Part shown: in pieces, positions 25,026 through 34,459 of the stretch | Layout of the letters: the number at the start of each line of letters is the position of its first letter | Numbering within the stretch: position 1 is the first letter of the stretch | DNA from: an uncultured Lachnospiraceae bacterium | GTDB lineage: Bacteria > Bacillota > Clostridia > Lachnospirales > Lachnospiraceae | DNA length: 64,000 nt | Assembly (NCBI GenBank): GCA_947631625.1 | Contig: CANRMA010000013.1 | Span: forward strand, 34,185-98,184 | Direction: 5' to 3' | Translations under genes and position numbers: made by a program | Notes under the pieces: model-generated | Told to the model about the DNA's origin: nothing | The model's input: the letters and a program-made list of their open reading frames with translations, nothing else | Database searches by the model: none

Positions 25026-25940
25026 CTATATATTTATTTCCAACAAAGTTAAGATCAACGCCATTCTGACGTAGACGCCGTATTGAACCTGTTTAAAGTA
25101 AACTGCCCTGGGATCGTCATCCACCTCAACCGAGATTTCATTTACACGCGGCAGGGGGTGCAGTACCAGCATGTCCTCTTTGGCCATTGCCATTTTGGCC
25201 TTATTAAGGATATAGAAATCTTTAAGACGGACATAATCTTCTTCATTGAAGAAACGTTCGCGCTGAACGCGGGTCATATAGAGCAGATCCAGTTTGGACA
25301 TGCATTCTTCAAGCCCGATAACTTCTTCATAATTTATGTGTTTTTCATTCAACATTTCGATAATATAGTCGGGAACTTTAAGTTCCGGCGGTGAGATGAA
25401 GATGAAGTTTATATCGGGATAGCGTACCAGGGCATTTATGAGGGAATGTACCGTTCTGCCAAATTTTAAGTCGCCGCACAGACCTATGGTAAATCCGCCT
25501 AAGCGTCCTTTCAGGGAGCGTATGGTCAGCAGGTCGGTAAGAGTCTGCGTGGGATGCTGATGACCTCCGTCGCCTGCGTTTATGACGGGAATGCCGGATT
25601 TTTCAGCCGCTACCATAGGAGCGCCTTCTTTGGGATGGCGCATAGCGCAGATATCCGCAAAGCAGGAGATGACTCTGATAGTGTCGGAAACGCTCTCGCC
25701 TTTTGAGGCGGAAGAGGAGGCGGCGTCGGAAAAGCCGATAACCTGTCCGCCCAGATTTAACATTGCGGATTCAAAGCTCAGTCTGGTACGTGTGCTTGGC
25801 TCATAAAAACAGGTAGCCAGTTTTTTGCCTTCACAGGCATGCGCATACTTTGAGGGATTTTTTTCGATATCGTTTGCGAGATCAAAGAGCCTGTCAAGCT
25901 CATCTACCGTGAAGTCAAGAGGATTCATTAAGTGTCTCAT
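25026..25940 (-). CDS. pyrB: Aspartate carbamoyltransferase catalytic subunit
   Basis: 304 residues from ATG 25940, where AAAGGAGC is correctly placed. The open frame continues 28 codons upstream into the palindromic repeat, but those residues are not conserved. It catalyses carbamoyl phosphate plus aspartate to carbamoyl aspartate in pyrimidine synthesis. [17 protein letters not shown] (about 50) binds carbamoyl phosphate; [18 protein letters not shown] and [12 protein letters not shown] follow, and HPLPRVNEI is near the end. Forms the class B holoenzyme with PyrI encoded downstream. Confidence 0.97.
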   Translation of the reverse strand: MRHLMNPLDFTVDELDRLFDLANDIEKNPSKYAHACEGKKLATCFYEPSTRTRLSFESAMLNLGGQVIGFSDAASSSASKGESVSDTIRVISCFADICAMRHPKEGAPMVAAEKSGIPVINAGDGGHQHPTQTLTDLLTIRSLKGRLGGFTIGLCGDLKFGRTVHSLINALVRYPDINFIFISPPELKVPDYIIEMLNEKHINYEEVIGLEECMSKLDLLYMTRVQRERFFNEEDYVRLKDFYILNKAKMAMAKEDMLVLHPLPRVNEISVEVDDDPRAVYFKQVQYGVYVRMALILTLLEINI

Positions 25941-25970
25941 ATAAAGAATGCTCCTTTCGTTTATGATAAG

Positions 25971-26181
25971 TATTAGATAATTGCGAAACTCTCTCAACGT
26001 ATATTGATTGTACAGATTTAACAAACACCATTGCAGGCGCTATGAGCGCGTCGGCACTTAGCGAGGTATTTTCGAGCTTAGTGCCGCTACTGCGCTCAAC
26101 GCAGCGAAAGCGGACTGCAAGGGTTTTGTTAAATCTGCACAATGTCAAAGATGTAAATCAGCGTTTCGCAATTGCCTAATA
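25971..26181. repeat. Palindromic element, full copy 1
   Basis: 211 bp with 19-bp terminal inverted repeats (TATTAGATAATTGCGAAAC and the complement of TATTAGGCAATTGCGAAAC). The two halves are complementary along nearly their whole length, e.g. CAGATTTAACAAA with TTTGTTAAATCTG, with a GTATTTT loop at the tip. Non-coding. It lies in the upstream region of pyrB, starting 31 bases before the start codon. Confidence 0.85.
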
Positions 26182-26206
26182 AAAGTATTCGCACTTATCT
26201 GCTCAC

Positions 26207-26241
26207 TCAAAAAAATAGAAGAGATGTGATCCCTTCTATTT
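26207..26241 (-). terminator. Terminator of the nitroreductase gene
   Basis: Read on the minus strand, AAATAGAAG and CTTCTATTT form a stem followed by a T run. Confidence 0.7.
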
Positions 26242-26246
26242 AATGG

Positions 26247-26789
26247 TCATGACATAAATGACAATAATTCGTCTACGGTTTTACGTTTGGGCGCTGTCGG
26301 TGCTTCGTCAGGATACCCGATCGGAATTAAAGCGACAAGCTCGCGGTCATCGGATAAACCGATGAGCTCTTCGATCTTATCCCTGTCAAATATACCCAAA
26401 ATGACTGAGCCGATTCCATGCTCATAGGCCGACAGACAAAAAGTCTGTGACGCAACGCCCGCGTCGTACATCTGCCATGTATCTTTGCGGGAAGTGGTAA
26501 AAGATCCGTCCCTTTCATAGCCGCATCTGTTCTTGATGACGGTAACGGCGATCAGCGCGGGAGCGCCGGAAATGATATTACCGTTGGGCGGATAGGGTGT
26601 GGTGCCTTCTTTCGCGATCTTTTCTTTTAAATCGCCCTCTATGGCTATATAGCGGGTGATCTGGGTGTTTTTCCAACTTGGAGCAAAAGAAGCTGCTTCA
26701 ACGATCCGTGAAAGAAGCTCATGGTCAACTTTGTCTGTTTTGAATCTGCGGATGCTTCTGCGTCCTTTGATACATTCGTCTGCTGTCAT
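26247..26789 (-). CDS. Nitroreductase-family protein
   Basis: 180 residues. MTADECIKGRRSIRRFKTDKVDHELLSRIVEAASFAPSWKNTQ is the FMN-binding N-terminus of the family (basic RRSIRRF loop, APSWKN in place of APSxxN). GIGSVILGIFDRDKIEELIGLSDDRELVALIPIGYPDE is the conserved C-terminal region. Such enzymes are FMN-dependent homodimers using NAD(P)H to reduce nitro or quinone compounds; the true substrate is unknown. AAGGAGG lies 11 bases before the ATG. Single gene. Confidence 0.88.
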   Translation of the reverse strand: MTADECIKGRRSIRRFKTDKVDHELLSRIVEAASFAPSWKNTQITRYIAIEGDLKEKIAKEGTTPYPPNGNIISGAPALIAVTVIKNRCGYERDGSFTTSRKDTWQMYDAGVASQTFCLSAYEHGIGSVILGIFDRDKIEELIGLSDDRELVALIPIGYPDEAPTAPKRKTVDELLSFMS

Positions 26790-27028
26790 ATGCTTATGCC
26801 GCCTCCTTTTTTACATGGTGAAATCAGCGTATTGTGTCTGATTTCCGGTAACTGCCAACATATTGTGTATATAATACCATAAAGTCAGATAGGTTTCAAT
26901 GAAAAAAATTCTAAAAATATTGATAAAAATATTGAGGTGTTTTATTATATGAAGTTGTGGAAAAAGCATTAATATGCTATATTATTATTAAAAGTATTTT
27001 TATTCAAAAGAAAGCAGGTGTTTCCGTT

Positions 27029-27400
27029 ATGGAATATAAAGAGAAAAAAAGGTGGCTGTTTTTCGGTCTGCCGTTATCATTTACAAATTATATCGTTGGC
27101 GAAGAAGTGATAACGATGCAAAGCGGGCTTTTAAATACGATTGAAAATGACTGTTATATGTATAAAGTACAGGATGTTGAGTTAGAGACAAGTCTCATAG
27201 AACGTATGTTCGGACTGGGCACGGTAGTATGCTATACGGGAGATACAACGCATCCGACTCTGCGCCTGGAGCATATTAAGAATGCCAAAGAGATAAAGAA
27301 TTTTATATTAAAGGAGTCCGAGGAACAGAGACGTAAACGCCGCACCCTGAATACCCTTGATATCGGCTCGGCGTCTCTGGACGATGCGGATTTATCATAA
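27029..27400 (+). CDS. Bacterial PH-domain protein
   Basis: I start at MEYKEKKRW (27029), after GCAGGTG; the longer frame begins in AT-rich non-coding sequence. 123 residues. [61 protein letters not shown] has the strand pattern of the bPH_2 (YdbS-like) domain, where a Tyr-X-hydrophobic-X2-Val-X-Asp segment repeats. No membrane helix is present, unlike YdbS. The last 30 residues are charged (EEQRRKRRT). Function unknown. Confidence 0.7.
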   Translation: MEYKEKKRWLFFGLPLSFTNYIVGEEVITMQSGLLNTIENDCYMYKVQDVELETSLIERMFGLGTVVCYTGDTTHPTLRLEHIKNAKEIKNFILKESEEQRRKRRTLNTLDIGSASLDDADLS

Positions 27401-27434
27401 TATCGGCACATTGTAAAGCTTGTTTTGTTCTGAG

Positions 27435-27836
27435 TTAAATTTCATCATTTTGCGTTAAAAGGCGTTCAAATAAAAGCCCCATTATGAACCAGCATGGAGC
27501 ATAGTCAAGGCGGATGACATTTTTGACATTCCATCTGGAACTTTCGTAATTCCAGGGACATATGCCTTTTTTGCACAGCAAGCTTCCGGAGAAAAATTCG
27601 CAGGTGAATATTATGCCTGTGTATACAAGACCGCGGAATATGAAGTTTCTGCCTTTTAGCATACGGCTTATCGGCGCGAGAGCGGCGGCCGTTCCGTATA
27701 TTGGGAACATCCAGACGGAAGTTCTGCCGGACAGACTCAGATCCCTTCGGCGGTAGGAATCAAACGATGTAAATAGTATTTCCATGCACCAGCCAAGCAG
27801 GCCGCAGCTGATAAAATTCTGAATAAACTTTTTCAT
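27435..27836 (-). CDS. Putative CmpB-type ABC transporter membrane protein
   Basis: 133 residues from ATG 27836. The open frame runs 85 codons further upstream into palindrome copy 2, so its annotated start is easily misplaced; no strong ribosome site decides between 27836 and 27872. Three or four hydrophobic segments (about 5-25, 40-58, 68-85, 112-127). GICPWNYESSRWNVKNVIRLDYAPCWFIMGLLFERL matches the C-terminal signature of the putative ABC-transporter type IV family (CmpB, PF06541). Small membrane proteins of unknown role, no ATPase nearby. Confidence 0.75.
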   Translation of the reverse strand: MKKFIQNFISCGLLGWCMEILFTSFDSYRRRDLSLSGRTSVWMFPIYGTAAALAPISRMLKGRNFIFRGLVYTGIIFTCEFFSGSLLCKKGICPWNYESSRWNVKNVIRLDYAPCWFIMGLLFERLLTQNDEI

Positions 27837-27905
27837 AATAACAGTTTGCCCGAATTGGCCGGATTTATACATAACGGCGGAGTTTCGCGATAATCTTATA
27901 AATGG

Positions 27906-28118
27906 AAGTAGACAATTGTGAAACTCGTTCTTAACGTATATTGATTGTACAGATTTAACAAACACCATTGCAGGTGCTATGAGCGCGTCGGCACTTAGCG
28001 AGGTATTTTCGAGCTTAGTGCCGCTACTGCGCTCAACGCAGCGAAAGCGGCCTGCAAGGGTTTTGTTAAATCTGCACAATCTCAAAGACATAAATCGGTG
28101 TTTCGCAATTGCCTAATA
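27906..28118. repeat. Palindromic element, full copy 2
   Basis: About 213 bp and nearly identical to copy 1 in the centre (GCGCGTCGGCACTTAGCGAG ... CGAGCTTAGTGCCG). The left end has drifted (GACAATTGTGAAAC). It lies between the divergent CmpB-type gene and folC, ending 28 bases before the folC start. Confidence 0.85.
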
Positions 28119-28146
28119 TACATGGCAGCGGCAAAAGGAGAACATG

Positions 28147-29517
28147 ATGAACTATAAAGAAGCGACGGAATATGTGGAATCCTTGCAGCCCTACGGCTGT
28201 GTGCCGGGGCTTGACAGTATAAGCTGTCTGTGCGCTCATCTGGGGAACCCTCAGGATAAACTTAAATTTGTGCATATTGCGGGTACCAACGGCAAAGGTT
28301 CCGTACTTGCTTATATTTCGACGATACTTACCGCTGCGGGTTATAGGGTGGGACGTTACATCTCACCGGCCGTAAGCGATTACAGGGAGCATTTCCAGAT
28401 AGACGGCAGAATGATATCCAAGCAGGCTTTCTGCAAATATTTAGAGCCTGTGAAAGAGGCGGCTGAGCGTATGGTTTCGGATGGCAGACCGCACCCGACG
28501 CCGTTTGAGATTGAGACTGCGACGGCTTTTTTATATTTTCAGGATAAAAAGTGCGATATTGTGGCGCTTGAAACCGGGATGGGCGGAGAGTTAGACGCAA
28601 CTAACATAATAAAAACGCCGTTATGCGCGGTACTTACGTCAATCAGTATGGATCATATGGCGCAGCTTGGGAATTCGTTAAAAGAGATAGCGTCGCAAAA
28701 AGCGGGTATCATAAAAGAGGGCGTATGCGTGGTATCTGCAAGGCAGGACCCTGAAGCCGCAGAGGTCATAAAACAGAGGGCGGAGCTTTTGCATTGTGAT
28801 CTTAGGATAGCCGACGAGGGTAAAATTTTTAACCTGAAATTTTTTAAAAGCGCTCTGACCAAACGCGTTCCGTCAGGCGAAGCTTTGCCCGGGCAGCGTT
28901 TCAGCTATGGCAGCCATAAGGATCTGGAGATATCTCTTTTGGGAAAATATCAGACGCAAAACGCCATAGTTGCCATAGAAGCGGTTGAGGCGCTTAAGGA
29001 CGCGGGATTTAAGATATCGGAACAGCAGCTTAAGCGCGGCCTGTCCGGGACAAGGTGGAGAGGGCGCTTTGAAATAATAGGGAAAGATCCGCTTTTTATT
29101 GCGGACGGGGCACACAATGAGGATGCGGCGCTTAAGTTGGCGGAGTCGATAAGATTTTATTTTCCGGATAAAAAAATAATTTATATAATGGGAGCGCTTA
29201 GGGATAAAGACTACGATAAAGTTATAAGCGCGACACATATGTTGGCAAAACAGATAATTACAGTGACCCCGCCGGGCAATAAGAGGGCGCTTGACGGTTA
29301 TGAGCTGGCCAAGGCGGTAAAAGAGTATCATGACAGCGTAACTGCGGCCGACAGTCTTATGGAGGCGGTCGAGTCGGCTTATCTTCTTGCCGGCAAAGAT
29401 AAAGACGCGGTGATAATAGCGTTCGGTTCACTGTCGTTTCTGGGCGCGCTTACCGATATAGTAGAACACAGGGACAGGATCAGGAGAGATTCTCATGGTA
29501 AATCAGAAGAAAATTGA
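28147..29517 (+). CDS. folC: Folylpolyglutamate/dihydrofolate synthase
   Basis: 456 residues. Of the two adjacent ATG codons (28144, 28147) the second has the better distance from AAAAGGAG. Adds glutamates to folates. [18 protein letters not shown] (about 45) is the P-loop, [21 protein letters not shown] (about 71) the folate-binding loop, [14 protein letters not shown] (about 138) and [16 protein letters not shown] (about 320) further Mur-ligase-type signatures. First gene of folC-folE-folP-folBK; it overlaps folE by 23 bases. Confidence 0.95.
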   Translation: MNYKEATEYVESLQPYGCVPGLDSISCLCAHLGNPQDKLKFVHIAGTNGKGSVLAYISTILTAAGYRVGRYISPAVSDYREHFQIDGRMISKQAFCKYLEPVKEAAERMVSDGRPHPTPFEIETATAFLYFQDKKCDIVALETGMGGELDATNIIKTPLCAVLTSISMDHMAQLGNSLKEIASQKAGIIKEGVCVVSARQDPEAAEVIKQRAELLHCDLRIADEGKIFNLKFFKSALTKRVPSGEALPGQRFSYGSHKDLEISLLGKYQTQNAIVAIEAVEALKDAGFKISEQQLKRGLSGTRWRGRFEIIGKDPLFIADGAHNEDAALKLAESIRFYFPDKKIIYIMGALRDKDYDKVISATHMLAKQIITVTPPGNKRALDGYELAKAVKEYHDSVTAADSLMEAVESAYLLAGKDKDAVIIAFGSLSFLGALTDIVEHRDRIRRDSHGKSEEN

Positions 29518-30052
29518 GGAAGCGGTAAAGTTATTTTTGGAAGGGATAGGCGAAGATGCGGCCAGAGAGGGTCTTGTTGAAACTCCCGAGCGGATCGCGC
29601 GCATGTGTACGGAACTTTTTGCCGGTATGGACGAGAGCGCAAAGACACATCTTACGAAAACGTTTTCGTCTGACAATAACGATATAGTTTTGGAAAAAGA
29701 CATCACGTTTTATTCGTTCTGCGAGCATCATCTGCTGCCTTTTTACGGCAAAGCCCATATCGCATATGTGCCGGACGGAAAGGTGGCAGGTATAAGCAAA
29801 CTTGCGCGCACTGTGGAAGTTTATGCGAAAAGACCGCAGATACAGGAACAGATGACGGCGCAGATCGCGGAGGCGATAATGGAATATCTGAAGCCCAAGG
29901 GGGTGATGGTCATGCTTGAAGCCGAGCATATGTGCATGACGATGCGGGGTGTTAAGAAACCGGGCAGCAAGACCGTTACTATCGCCAAAAAAGGCTGTTT
30001 TGAAAAGGATACTCTGCTTCAGGATAATTTTTTCAGAATGATAAAAGATTAA
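29495..30052 (+). CDS. folE: GTP cyclohydrolase I
   Basis: 185 residues, normal length. Converts GTP to dihydroneopterin triphosphate, the first step of folate synthesis. [34 protein letters not shown] (about 71-104) has the zinc-binding Cys and His and the active site; [21 protein letters not shown] (about 142) supplies the second zinc cysteine and GTP contacts. Starts inside the end of folC, so translation is coupled. Confidence 0.97.
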   Translation: MVNQKKIEEAVKLFLEGIGEDAAREGLVETPERIARMCTELFAGMDESAKTHLTKTFSSDNNDIVLEKDITFYSFCEHHLLPFYGKAHIAYVPDGKVAGISKLARTVEVYAKRPQIQEQMTAQIAEAIMEYLKPKGVMVMLEAEHMCMTMRGVKKPGSKTVTIAKKGCFEKDTLLQDNFFRMIKD

Positions 30053-30074
30053 TGATATTGCGTTCATGAAATTC

Positions 30075-30196
30075 AAAAGCTCAGATAGCTCTTTCGAAGT
30101 TGTATAAAATGAATAAAAGTTCAGATAACGTTTTCGAAGTTATCTAAAATAAGTAAAAAGCTCAGATAACGTTTTCACGGTTATCTAAAATAAATA
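30075..30196. repeat. Three tandem 41-bp hairpin repeats between folE and folP
   Basis: Units at 30075, 30115 and 30156. The second and third each contain AGATAAC and GTTATCT arms around a short loop; the first has a weaker version. Each unit starts AAAAGCTCAGAT or a close variant. In the operon mRNA they would give two or three stem-loops in a row without a strong U run. Confidence 0.85.
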
Positions 30197-30227
30197 AAAA
30201 GCAGTAAGAAAGGTATGGTGACAGATT

Positions 30228-31037
30228 ATGAGGATAGGAAACAGGGATTTTGAGACATCGGGACATACTTATGTGATGGGGATTTTGAATGTAACGCCGG
30301 ATTCTTTGTCGGACGGGGGAAAGTACAATAATATGGACGCCGCCCTTGCGCATGTGGATGAGATGTTAAAAGAGGGCATGGATATAGTCGATATAGGCGG
30401 AGAATCCACAAGACCCGGATATACGGTGATACCTGACGAGGAAGAGATAAGCAGGGTAGTTCCCGTTATAGAGCGGGTAAAAGCTGAATTCGATATTCCG
30501 ATATCGTTGGATACATATAAGAGTAAAGTCGCTTTGGCGGGTATCGAGGCCGGAGCGGATATGATAAACGATATCTGGGGGCTTAAATATGACGATAAGC
30601 TGGCGCAGGTGATAGCGGACAAAGGCGTGGCGTGTTGTCTGACGCATAACAGGAAGGACGCCGATTACAAAGATTACATGCAGGAAATGACATTTGATTT
30701 TGAAGAGACCATAGAGATCGCCCGTAAGGCCGGAATTGACGACGGAAAGATAATACTTGATCCCGGCATAGGTTTCGGTAAAACGTATGAAAATAATCTG
30801 GAAATCATAAGAAGGCTTGAAGTTTTACACAGTTTCGGTTATCCTATAATGATGGGGGCAAGCAGGAAATCCGTAATAGGACAGGCGCTTGACCTGCCTG
30901 TTGACGAGCGTGTGGAAGGCACCCTTGTCACTACCGTATTTGCGGTTAAAAAAGGAGCTATGTTCCTGCGTGTTCATGATATAAAAGAAAATGTAAGAGC
31001 CATTAAGATGACCGGGGCGATTCTTAACGGACACTAA
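30228..31037 (+). CDS. folP: Dihydropteroate synthase
   Basis: 269 residues. Condenses hydroxymethyldihydropterin diphosphate with p-aminobenzoate; target of sulfonamides. GILNVTPDSLSDGGKY (about 18; many homologues have DSFSDGG, here DSLSDGG), IGGESTRPGYT (about 54), the ISLDTYKSKVA strand, LDPGIGFGKTYENN (about 182) and MGASRKSVIG (about 209) are the pterin- and phosphate-binding loops. AGAAAGG lies upstream. Confidence 0.96.
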   Translation: MRIGNRDFETSGHTYVMGILNVTPDSLSDGGKYNNMDAALAHVDEMLKEGMDIVDIGGESTRPGYTVIPDEEEISRVVPVIERVKAEFDIPISLDTYKSKVALAGIEAGADMINDIWGLKYDDKLAQVIADKGVACCLTHNRKDADYKDYMQEMTFDFEETIEIARKAGIDDGKIILDPGIGFGKTYENNLEIIRRLEVLHSFGYPIMMGASRKSVIGQALDLPVDERVEGTLVTTVFAVKKGAMFLRVHDIKENVRAIKMTGAILNGH

Positions 31038-31062
31038 TATTTATAAAGGAGCAGCGTTTAAG

Positions 31063-31923
31063 ATGGACGAAATTATTATTGAGAATTTAAAAGTGTATGC
31101 CTATCACGGGGTTTATAAGGAAGAAAACGAAAAGGGACAGAATTTTTATGTAAACGCCGTGCTTTATACGGATACCAGAAAAGCGGGGCAGGAAGACAAT
31201 TTTGAATATACGACAAGTTATGGGCAGGTATGCCAGTTCATACATGAGTATATAAGCAGGACGCTGTTTAAACTGATCGAGACAGTGGCGGAGATGACTG
31301 CGGAAGCTGTATTGGCAGAGTTTCCGTTGATAGAAGGCATAACGATTGAGATACGAAAGCCTGAGGCGCCCATAGGGCTTGAATATGAATCGGTATCGGT
31401 GAGGATAACCCGGAGATGGCACATGGCCTGTATCGCAACAGGTTCAAATATCGGAGACAGGCAAAAGTACATAGAGGATGGTATAGCGGCGTTTGAAAAT
31501 GACAGTAAGTGCAGGATCATAAAGAAGTCGGATTATGTGCGTACCACGCCTTACGGAGATGTGGAACAGGATGAGTTCTTAAACGGCGCCGTTTTGATAA
31601 AGACATTGTATACTCCTGAAGAACTGCTTGACAAAATACATGAGACAGAAGATGATGCGGGCAGGCAAAGAACACTTCGTTGGGGACCGAGAACGCTTGA
31701 TCTTGATATTATATTTTATGATGATGTTGTCATGAATACGGATACCCTGCAGATCCCGCACATAGATATGCAGAACAGAGATTTTGTGTTAAAGCCTATG
31801 GTAAGCCTTGTACCGTATGTTGTACATCCGGTATTTAACAAGACGGTGCTGCAGTTGTACGAAGAGGTATGCAAGTCAGGAGAAAAACATGTTATCGAAC
31901 AGGAAACGGAATTTATTGATTAA
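31063..31923 (+). CDS. folK: Fused dihydroneopterin aldolase and HPPK (FolB-FolK)
   Basis: 286 residues doing two consecutive folate steps. Residues 1-118 are FolB (IIIENLKVYAYHGVYKEENEKGQNFYVNAVLYTD; active-site Glu in the HGV/E region, basic IRKPEAPIGLEYESVSV near the end). Residues 122-270 are FolK (CIATGSNIGDRQKYIEDGI; VRTTPYGDVEQDEFLNGAVLIKT; RTLRWGPRTLDLDIIFYDD, with the diphosphate-transfer Asp pair; HIDMQNRDFVLKPM). The product feeds FolP. The end overlaps the acetyltransferase gene by 35 bases. Confidence 0.95.
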   Translation: MDEIIIENLKVYAYHGVYKEENEKGQNFYVNAVLYTDTRKAGQEDNFEYTTSYGQVCQFIHEYISRTLFKLIETVAEMTAEAVLAEFPLIEGITIEIRKPEAPIGLEYESVSVRITRRWHMACIATGSNIGDRQKYIEDGIAAFENDSKCRIIKKSDYVRTTPYGDVEQDEFLNGAVLIKTLYTPEELLDKIHETEDDAGRQRTLRWGPRTLDLDIIFYDDVVMNTDTLQIPHIDMQNRDFVLKPMVSLVPYVVHPVFNKTVLQLYEEVCKSGEKHVIEQETEFID

Positions 31924-32500
31924 GAGGCTTGAACTGGAAGAGGCGAGAGCCGTTTACATCGGACATGCGCACAGGGATTTCCCTTCTGATGAACTTAAGC
32001 CCTTTTCCATGATAGAAAAATTATGGAATAACGGGTGTTATTATGGATATGGATTTTATGAGGCCGGAGATGATCCGGCCTTTGAGTCTGTTTTGCGCGC
32101 CTATGCATTTATGGCGGCGGATACGGTTTATAATATGCTTCTTTTGGACTATTTTGCAGTCTGTGAGAACGATAGGGGAAAAGGTTACGGCTCGGCGGCG
32201 CTTGCCTTGTTTAAAGAGGAATGTGAGTCACGGGCAGGGATCATTTTTGAAGTGGAAGATGATGAGTGCAGCAAGTCGCAAAAAGAGAGGCATATAAGGC
32301 AAAGAAGGATAGCTTTTTATGAGAAGAATGGCGTGGAGATGACGGCTGTAAGAAGTTATGCCTTCGGTGTGGATTATAAGCTGATGGTGATGGATCTGGG
32401 CGTCGGGAATGCAAAGGAGAGCCTTGATGAAAAGCTCTCCCATATATATCGTATCATGCTTCCCAAGCCTGTCTTTGACAGGGAGTTCAGGATCAGATAA
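31889..32500 (+). CDS. GNAT-family N-acetyltransferase
   Basis: 203 residues from ATG 31889, preceded by CAGGAG inside the end of the FolB-FolK gene. The acetyl-CoA binding part is LLLDYFAVCENDRGKGYGSAALALFKEECESRAGIIFEVED (about 83-123), with the R-G-K-G-Y-G loop in place of Q/RxxGxG/A. IRQRRIAFYEKNGVEM (about 133) is the late-helix motif. Substrate unknown; coupling to the folate operon suggests co-expression but not necessarily a shared pathway. Confidence 0.85.
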   Translation: MLSNRKRNLLIKRLELEEARAVYIGHAHRDFPSDELKPFSMIEKLWNNGCYYGYGFYEAGDDPAFESVLRAYAFMAADTVYNMLLLDYFAVCENDRGKGYGSAALALFKEECESRAGIIFEVEDDECSKSQKERHIRQRRIAFYEKNGVEMTAVRSYAFGVDYKLMVMDLGVGNAKESLDEKLSHIYRIMLPKPVFDREFRIR

Positions 32501-32525
32501 CATATTTTATTATCATTTTTTATAA

Positions 32526-33584
32526 TTATTTATTTTTAGCATTCTGCGCTGCAGCCGCGTTCGCCGCGTCAAAAGTACCGACGGATACGTTTCCGAAGGT
32601 TGCAGTCCTGTATACGGGGGTCGGGATATCGTATTCGTTAAAATAAACATATTCTGACGTAATATTGATATTTTCAAAAACTCCTTCGGCAACCGTTTCG
32701 GGATTGCTGCCGTCTATGTACATTCTCTTCAGGGCAGGTTCGGTTTCCGAATTTGTCTGGTAGTATATATAATAATCATATACGTTAAAGAAATCCACAC
32801 GGTCTTTGGTAAGCGCCTCAACGACATTGTCCGATAAGGAATAACGGCATAAATGGTAATTGCTGTCCAAATCCATATAATATACATAGTTGTCCATATA
32901 TACCGGATTCCAGATATTGCCTTCCCATACTGTGGATATGCTGTCATTGGAGATATTTAAAGTGCGCAGATAGTGATCATCTTCCGTTCCGTTAAAATAT
33001 ATATTCCCGTTGTAGTAAGAAGCGGGATTGATTATATAATCCGCTATTGTAACGGCTTTTTCGGACTTGTCGATCTTTACTTTGTTAAGTTTGCTTCCCG
33101 TCTTGGTATTATAAGCCTGATAGTATATGTAGTTACCGCATAACTGCGCTATATTTGAGTATGTTCTGTCCAGACATGAAGTATGTTTTCCATTTTTGTT
33201 GCTGCGGTATATGCCTGCGGTACGCCCCATATAGCCAAGACCGGTACCGCTGTTGCCTGCGTTGGTGCCGCTTTCCATATAGTAATACAGGTAATCTCCG
33301 CCTGCGTTAATATATGATACGGAATTTACTCCGAGCTTTTTAATATCGCTCTCGTCAGGATTCATGGAGTAGAGAGAGTTGTTGTCATAGGCGTTGGAAA
33401 AGTATACTACGCCGTCCGATTCACAGAACAATCCGCCGTTATTAAGGTTTCCGGCGGTATTTCCAACCGTGTTTTCGTCGTTCATGGGTATCTTGCCTAC
33501 AAATAAAGCTATAAGAACGAAACACAACACTACAATGCACAAAACACTGCAGATTATTATTGTATTTTTCTTGGAAGCGCTCAT
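32526..33584 (-). CDS. DUF5050 membrane-anchored beta-propeller-like protein
   Basis: 352 residues, with AGGAGGATT before the ATG. One membrane helix at about residues 8-29 (TIIICSVLCIVVLCFVLIALFVG), the rest outside the cell. The outer part repeats a short pattern (DGVVYFSNAYDNNSLYSMNPDES, GDYLYYYM, GNYIYYQAYNTKTGSKLNKVKIDK, DNYVYYMDLDSNYHLCRYSL, YYIYYQTNSETEPALKRMYIDGS) of about 40-45 residues, as in DUF5050 propellers. Possible surface sensor. Single gene. Confidence 0.85.
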   Translation of the reverse strand: MSASKKNTIIICSVLCIVVLCFVLIALFVGKIPMNDENTVGNTAGNLNNGGLFCESDGVVYFSNAYDNNSLYSMNPDESDIKKLGVNSVSYINAGGDYLYYYMESGTNAGNSGTGLGYMGRTAGIYRSNKNGKHTSCLDRTYSNIAQLCGNYIYYQAYNTKTGSKLNKVKIDKSEKAVTIADYIINPASYYNGNIYFNGTEDDHYLRTLNISNDSISTVWEGNIWNPVYMDNYVYYMDLDSNYHLCRYSLSDNVVEALTKDRVDFFNVYDYYIYYQTNSETEPALKRMYIDGSNPETVAEGVFENINITSEYVYFNEYDIPTPVYRTATFGNVSVGTFDAANAAAAQNAKNK

Positions 33585-33610
33585 ATTAAAATCCTCCTGC
33601 TTGTATGTAT

Positions 33611-34099
33611 TTAAAGCTCAATATAATACGGACAGATATCTTCATAGTGTCCGTCCTTCATCCTGAAACCCTTTGGAATCGTTCCAAGCTGTATGAAGCC
33701 TGATCTTTCATAGAGATGTCTAGCGTGGATATTTGAGGCCACTACAGCGTTAAACTGAAGTATTTTAAAGCCAAGTTCTCCACCTTTTTTAATGCAGTCC
33801 TTAACCAGACTTTCTCCGATATGCAAACCTCTGTACTCTTTTGATACAGCATAGCTTGCGTTGCAGATATGTCCGCATCTGCCTACGTTATTGGGGTGCA
33901 GTATGTACAATCCCAAAATGACGCTGGTGTCATTTTTTGCGACGCCGCAGTAAGACTGTGAAGCAAAAAAGTCTTTGCCGGAAGCAGTGTCTAAAAACTC
34001 TTCCTGTGGGAACGCCATTCCCTCATCAACTACTTCATTCCATATTTTTATCATTTCAGGTATGTCCATAGGACCGTATTCTGTTATCGTTATCGTCAT
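33611..34099 (-). CDS. GNAT-family N-acetyltransferase
   Basis: 162 residues from MTITITEYGP (34099), chosen for the GGAAGGAGC site. The acetyl-CoA motif is ASYAVSKEYRGLHIGESLVKDCIKKGGELGF (about 79-109), with RGLHIG as the pyrophosphate loop; ARHLYERSGFIQLGTIPKGFR (about 125) is the usual C-terminal helix-strand. Substrate not evident. Follows the DUF5050 gene region on the same strand but is upstream of it, with 26 bases between. Confidence 0.9.
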   Translation of the reverse strand: MTITITEYGPMDIPEMIKIWNEVVDEGMAFPQEEFLDTASGKDFFASQSYCGVAKNDTSVILGLYILHPNNVGRCGHICNASYAVSKEYRGLHIGESLVKDCIKKGGELGFKILQFNAVVASNIHARHLYERSGFIQLGTIPKGFRMKDGHYEDICPYYIEL

Positions 34100-34459
34100 A
34101 GCGCTCCTTCCATCCCTGATCGGATAGCCCGCCGCCACTTGTTTTTTGCGGATCCATTGATTATTATATTATAATATATACGGGTTATTGTATCAAGTGG
34201 TTTTGACAGTGTAAAGTCCATGCCGGCGTAAAGATACGCAGAGTTTGTATTAAAAGATAAAGCAGTTTGTAAGTTTGGAAGTGTATGGTTCATATTCGCT
34301 TGATATTGTATAATTTTTGGTATAAGATAATTTATAAAGAAACATTTAGTATAATTTAGTATATTTTATCTGATCATTTTATAAATTTTCGGAAGCATTT
34401 TTCAATGATCGAAAAATGCAGATAATTATGGTAAGCCGACTGTTTTAATATAGTAAACG
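34100..34459. other. AT-rich intergenic stretch
   Basis: No gene recognised. Sequence becomes strongly AT-rich from about 34290, with several TATAAT-like boxes and TTTTTCAATGATCGAAAAA-type small palindromes near 34400. A palindrome copy follows. Confidence 0.4.

Noticed and set aside
26041..26148. Shared peptide CRFNKTLA...ADALIAP at two loci as a possible conserved domain
   Set aside because: It is the palindromic repeat read as protein in two copies.
28119..28146. THF riboswitch before folC
   Set aside because: Only 28 bases separate the palindrome from the start, and no riboswitch core is seen.
30075..30196. CRISPR array
   Set aside because: Units are head to tail without unique spacers; no cas genes are in the window.
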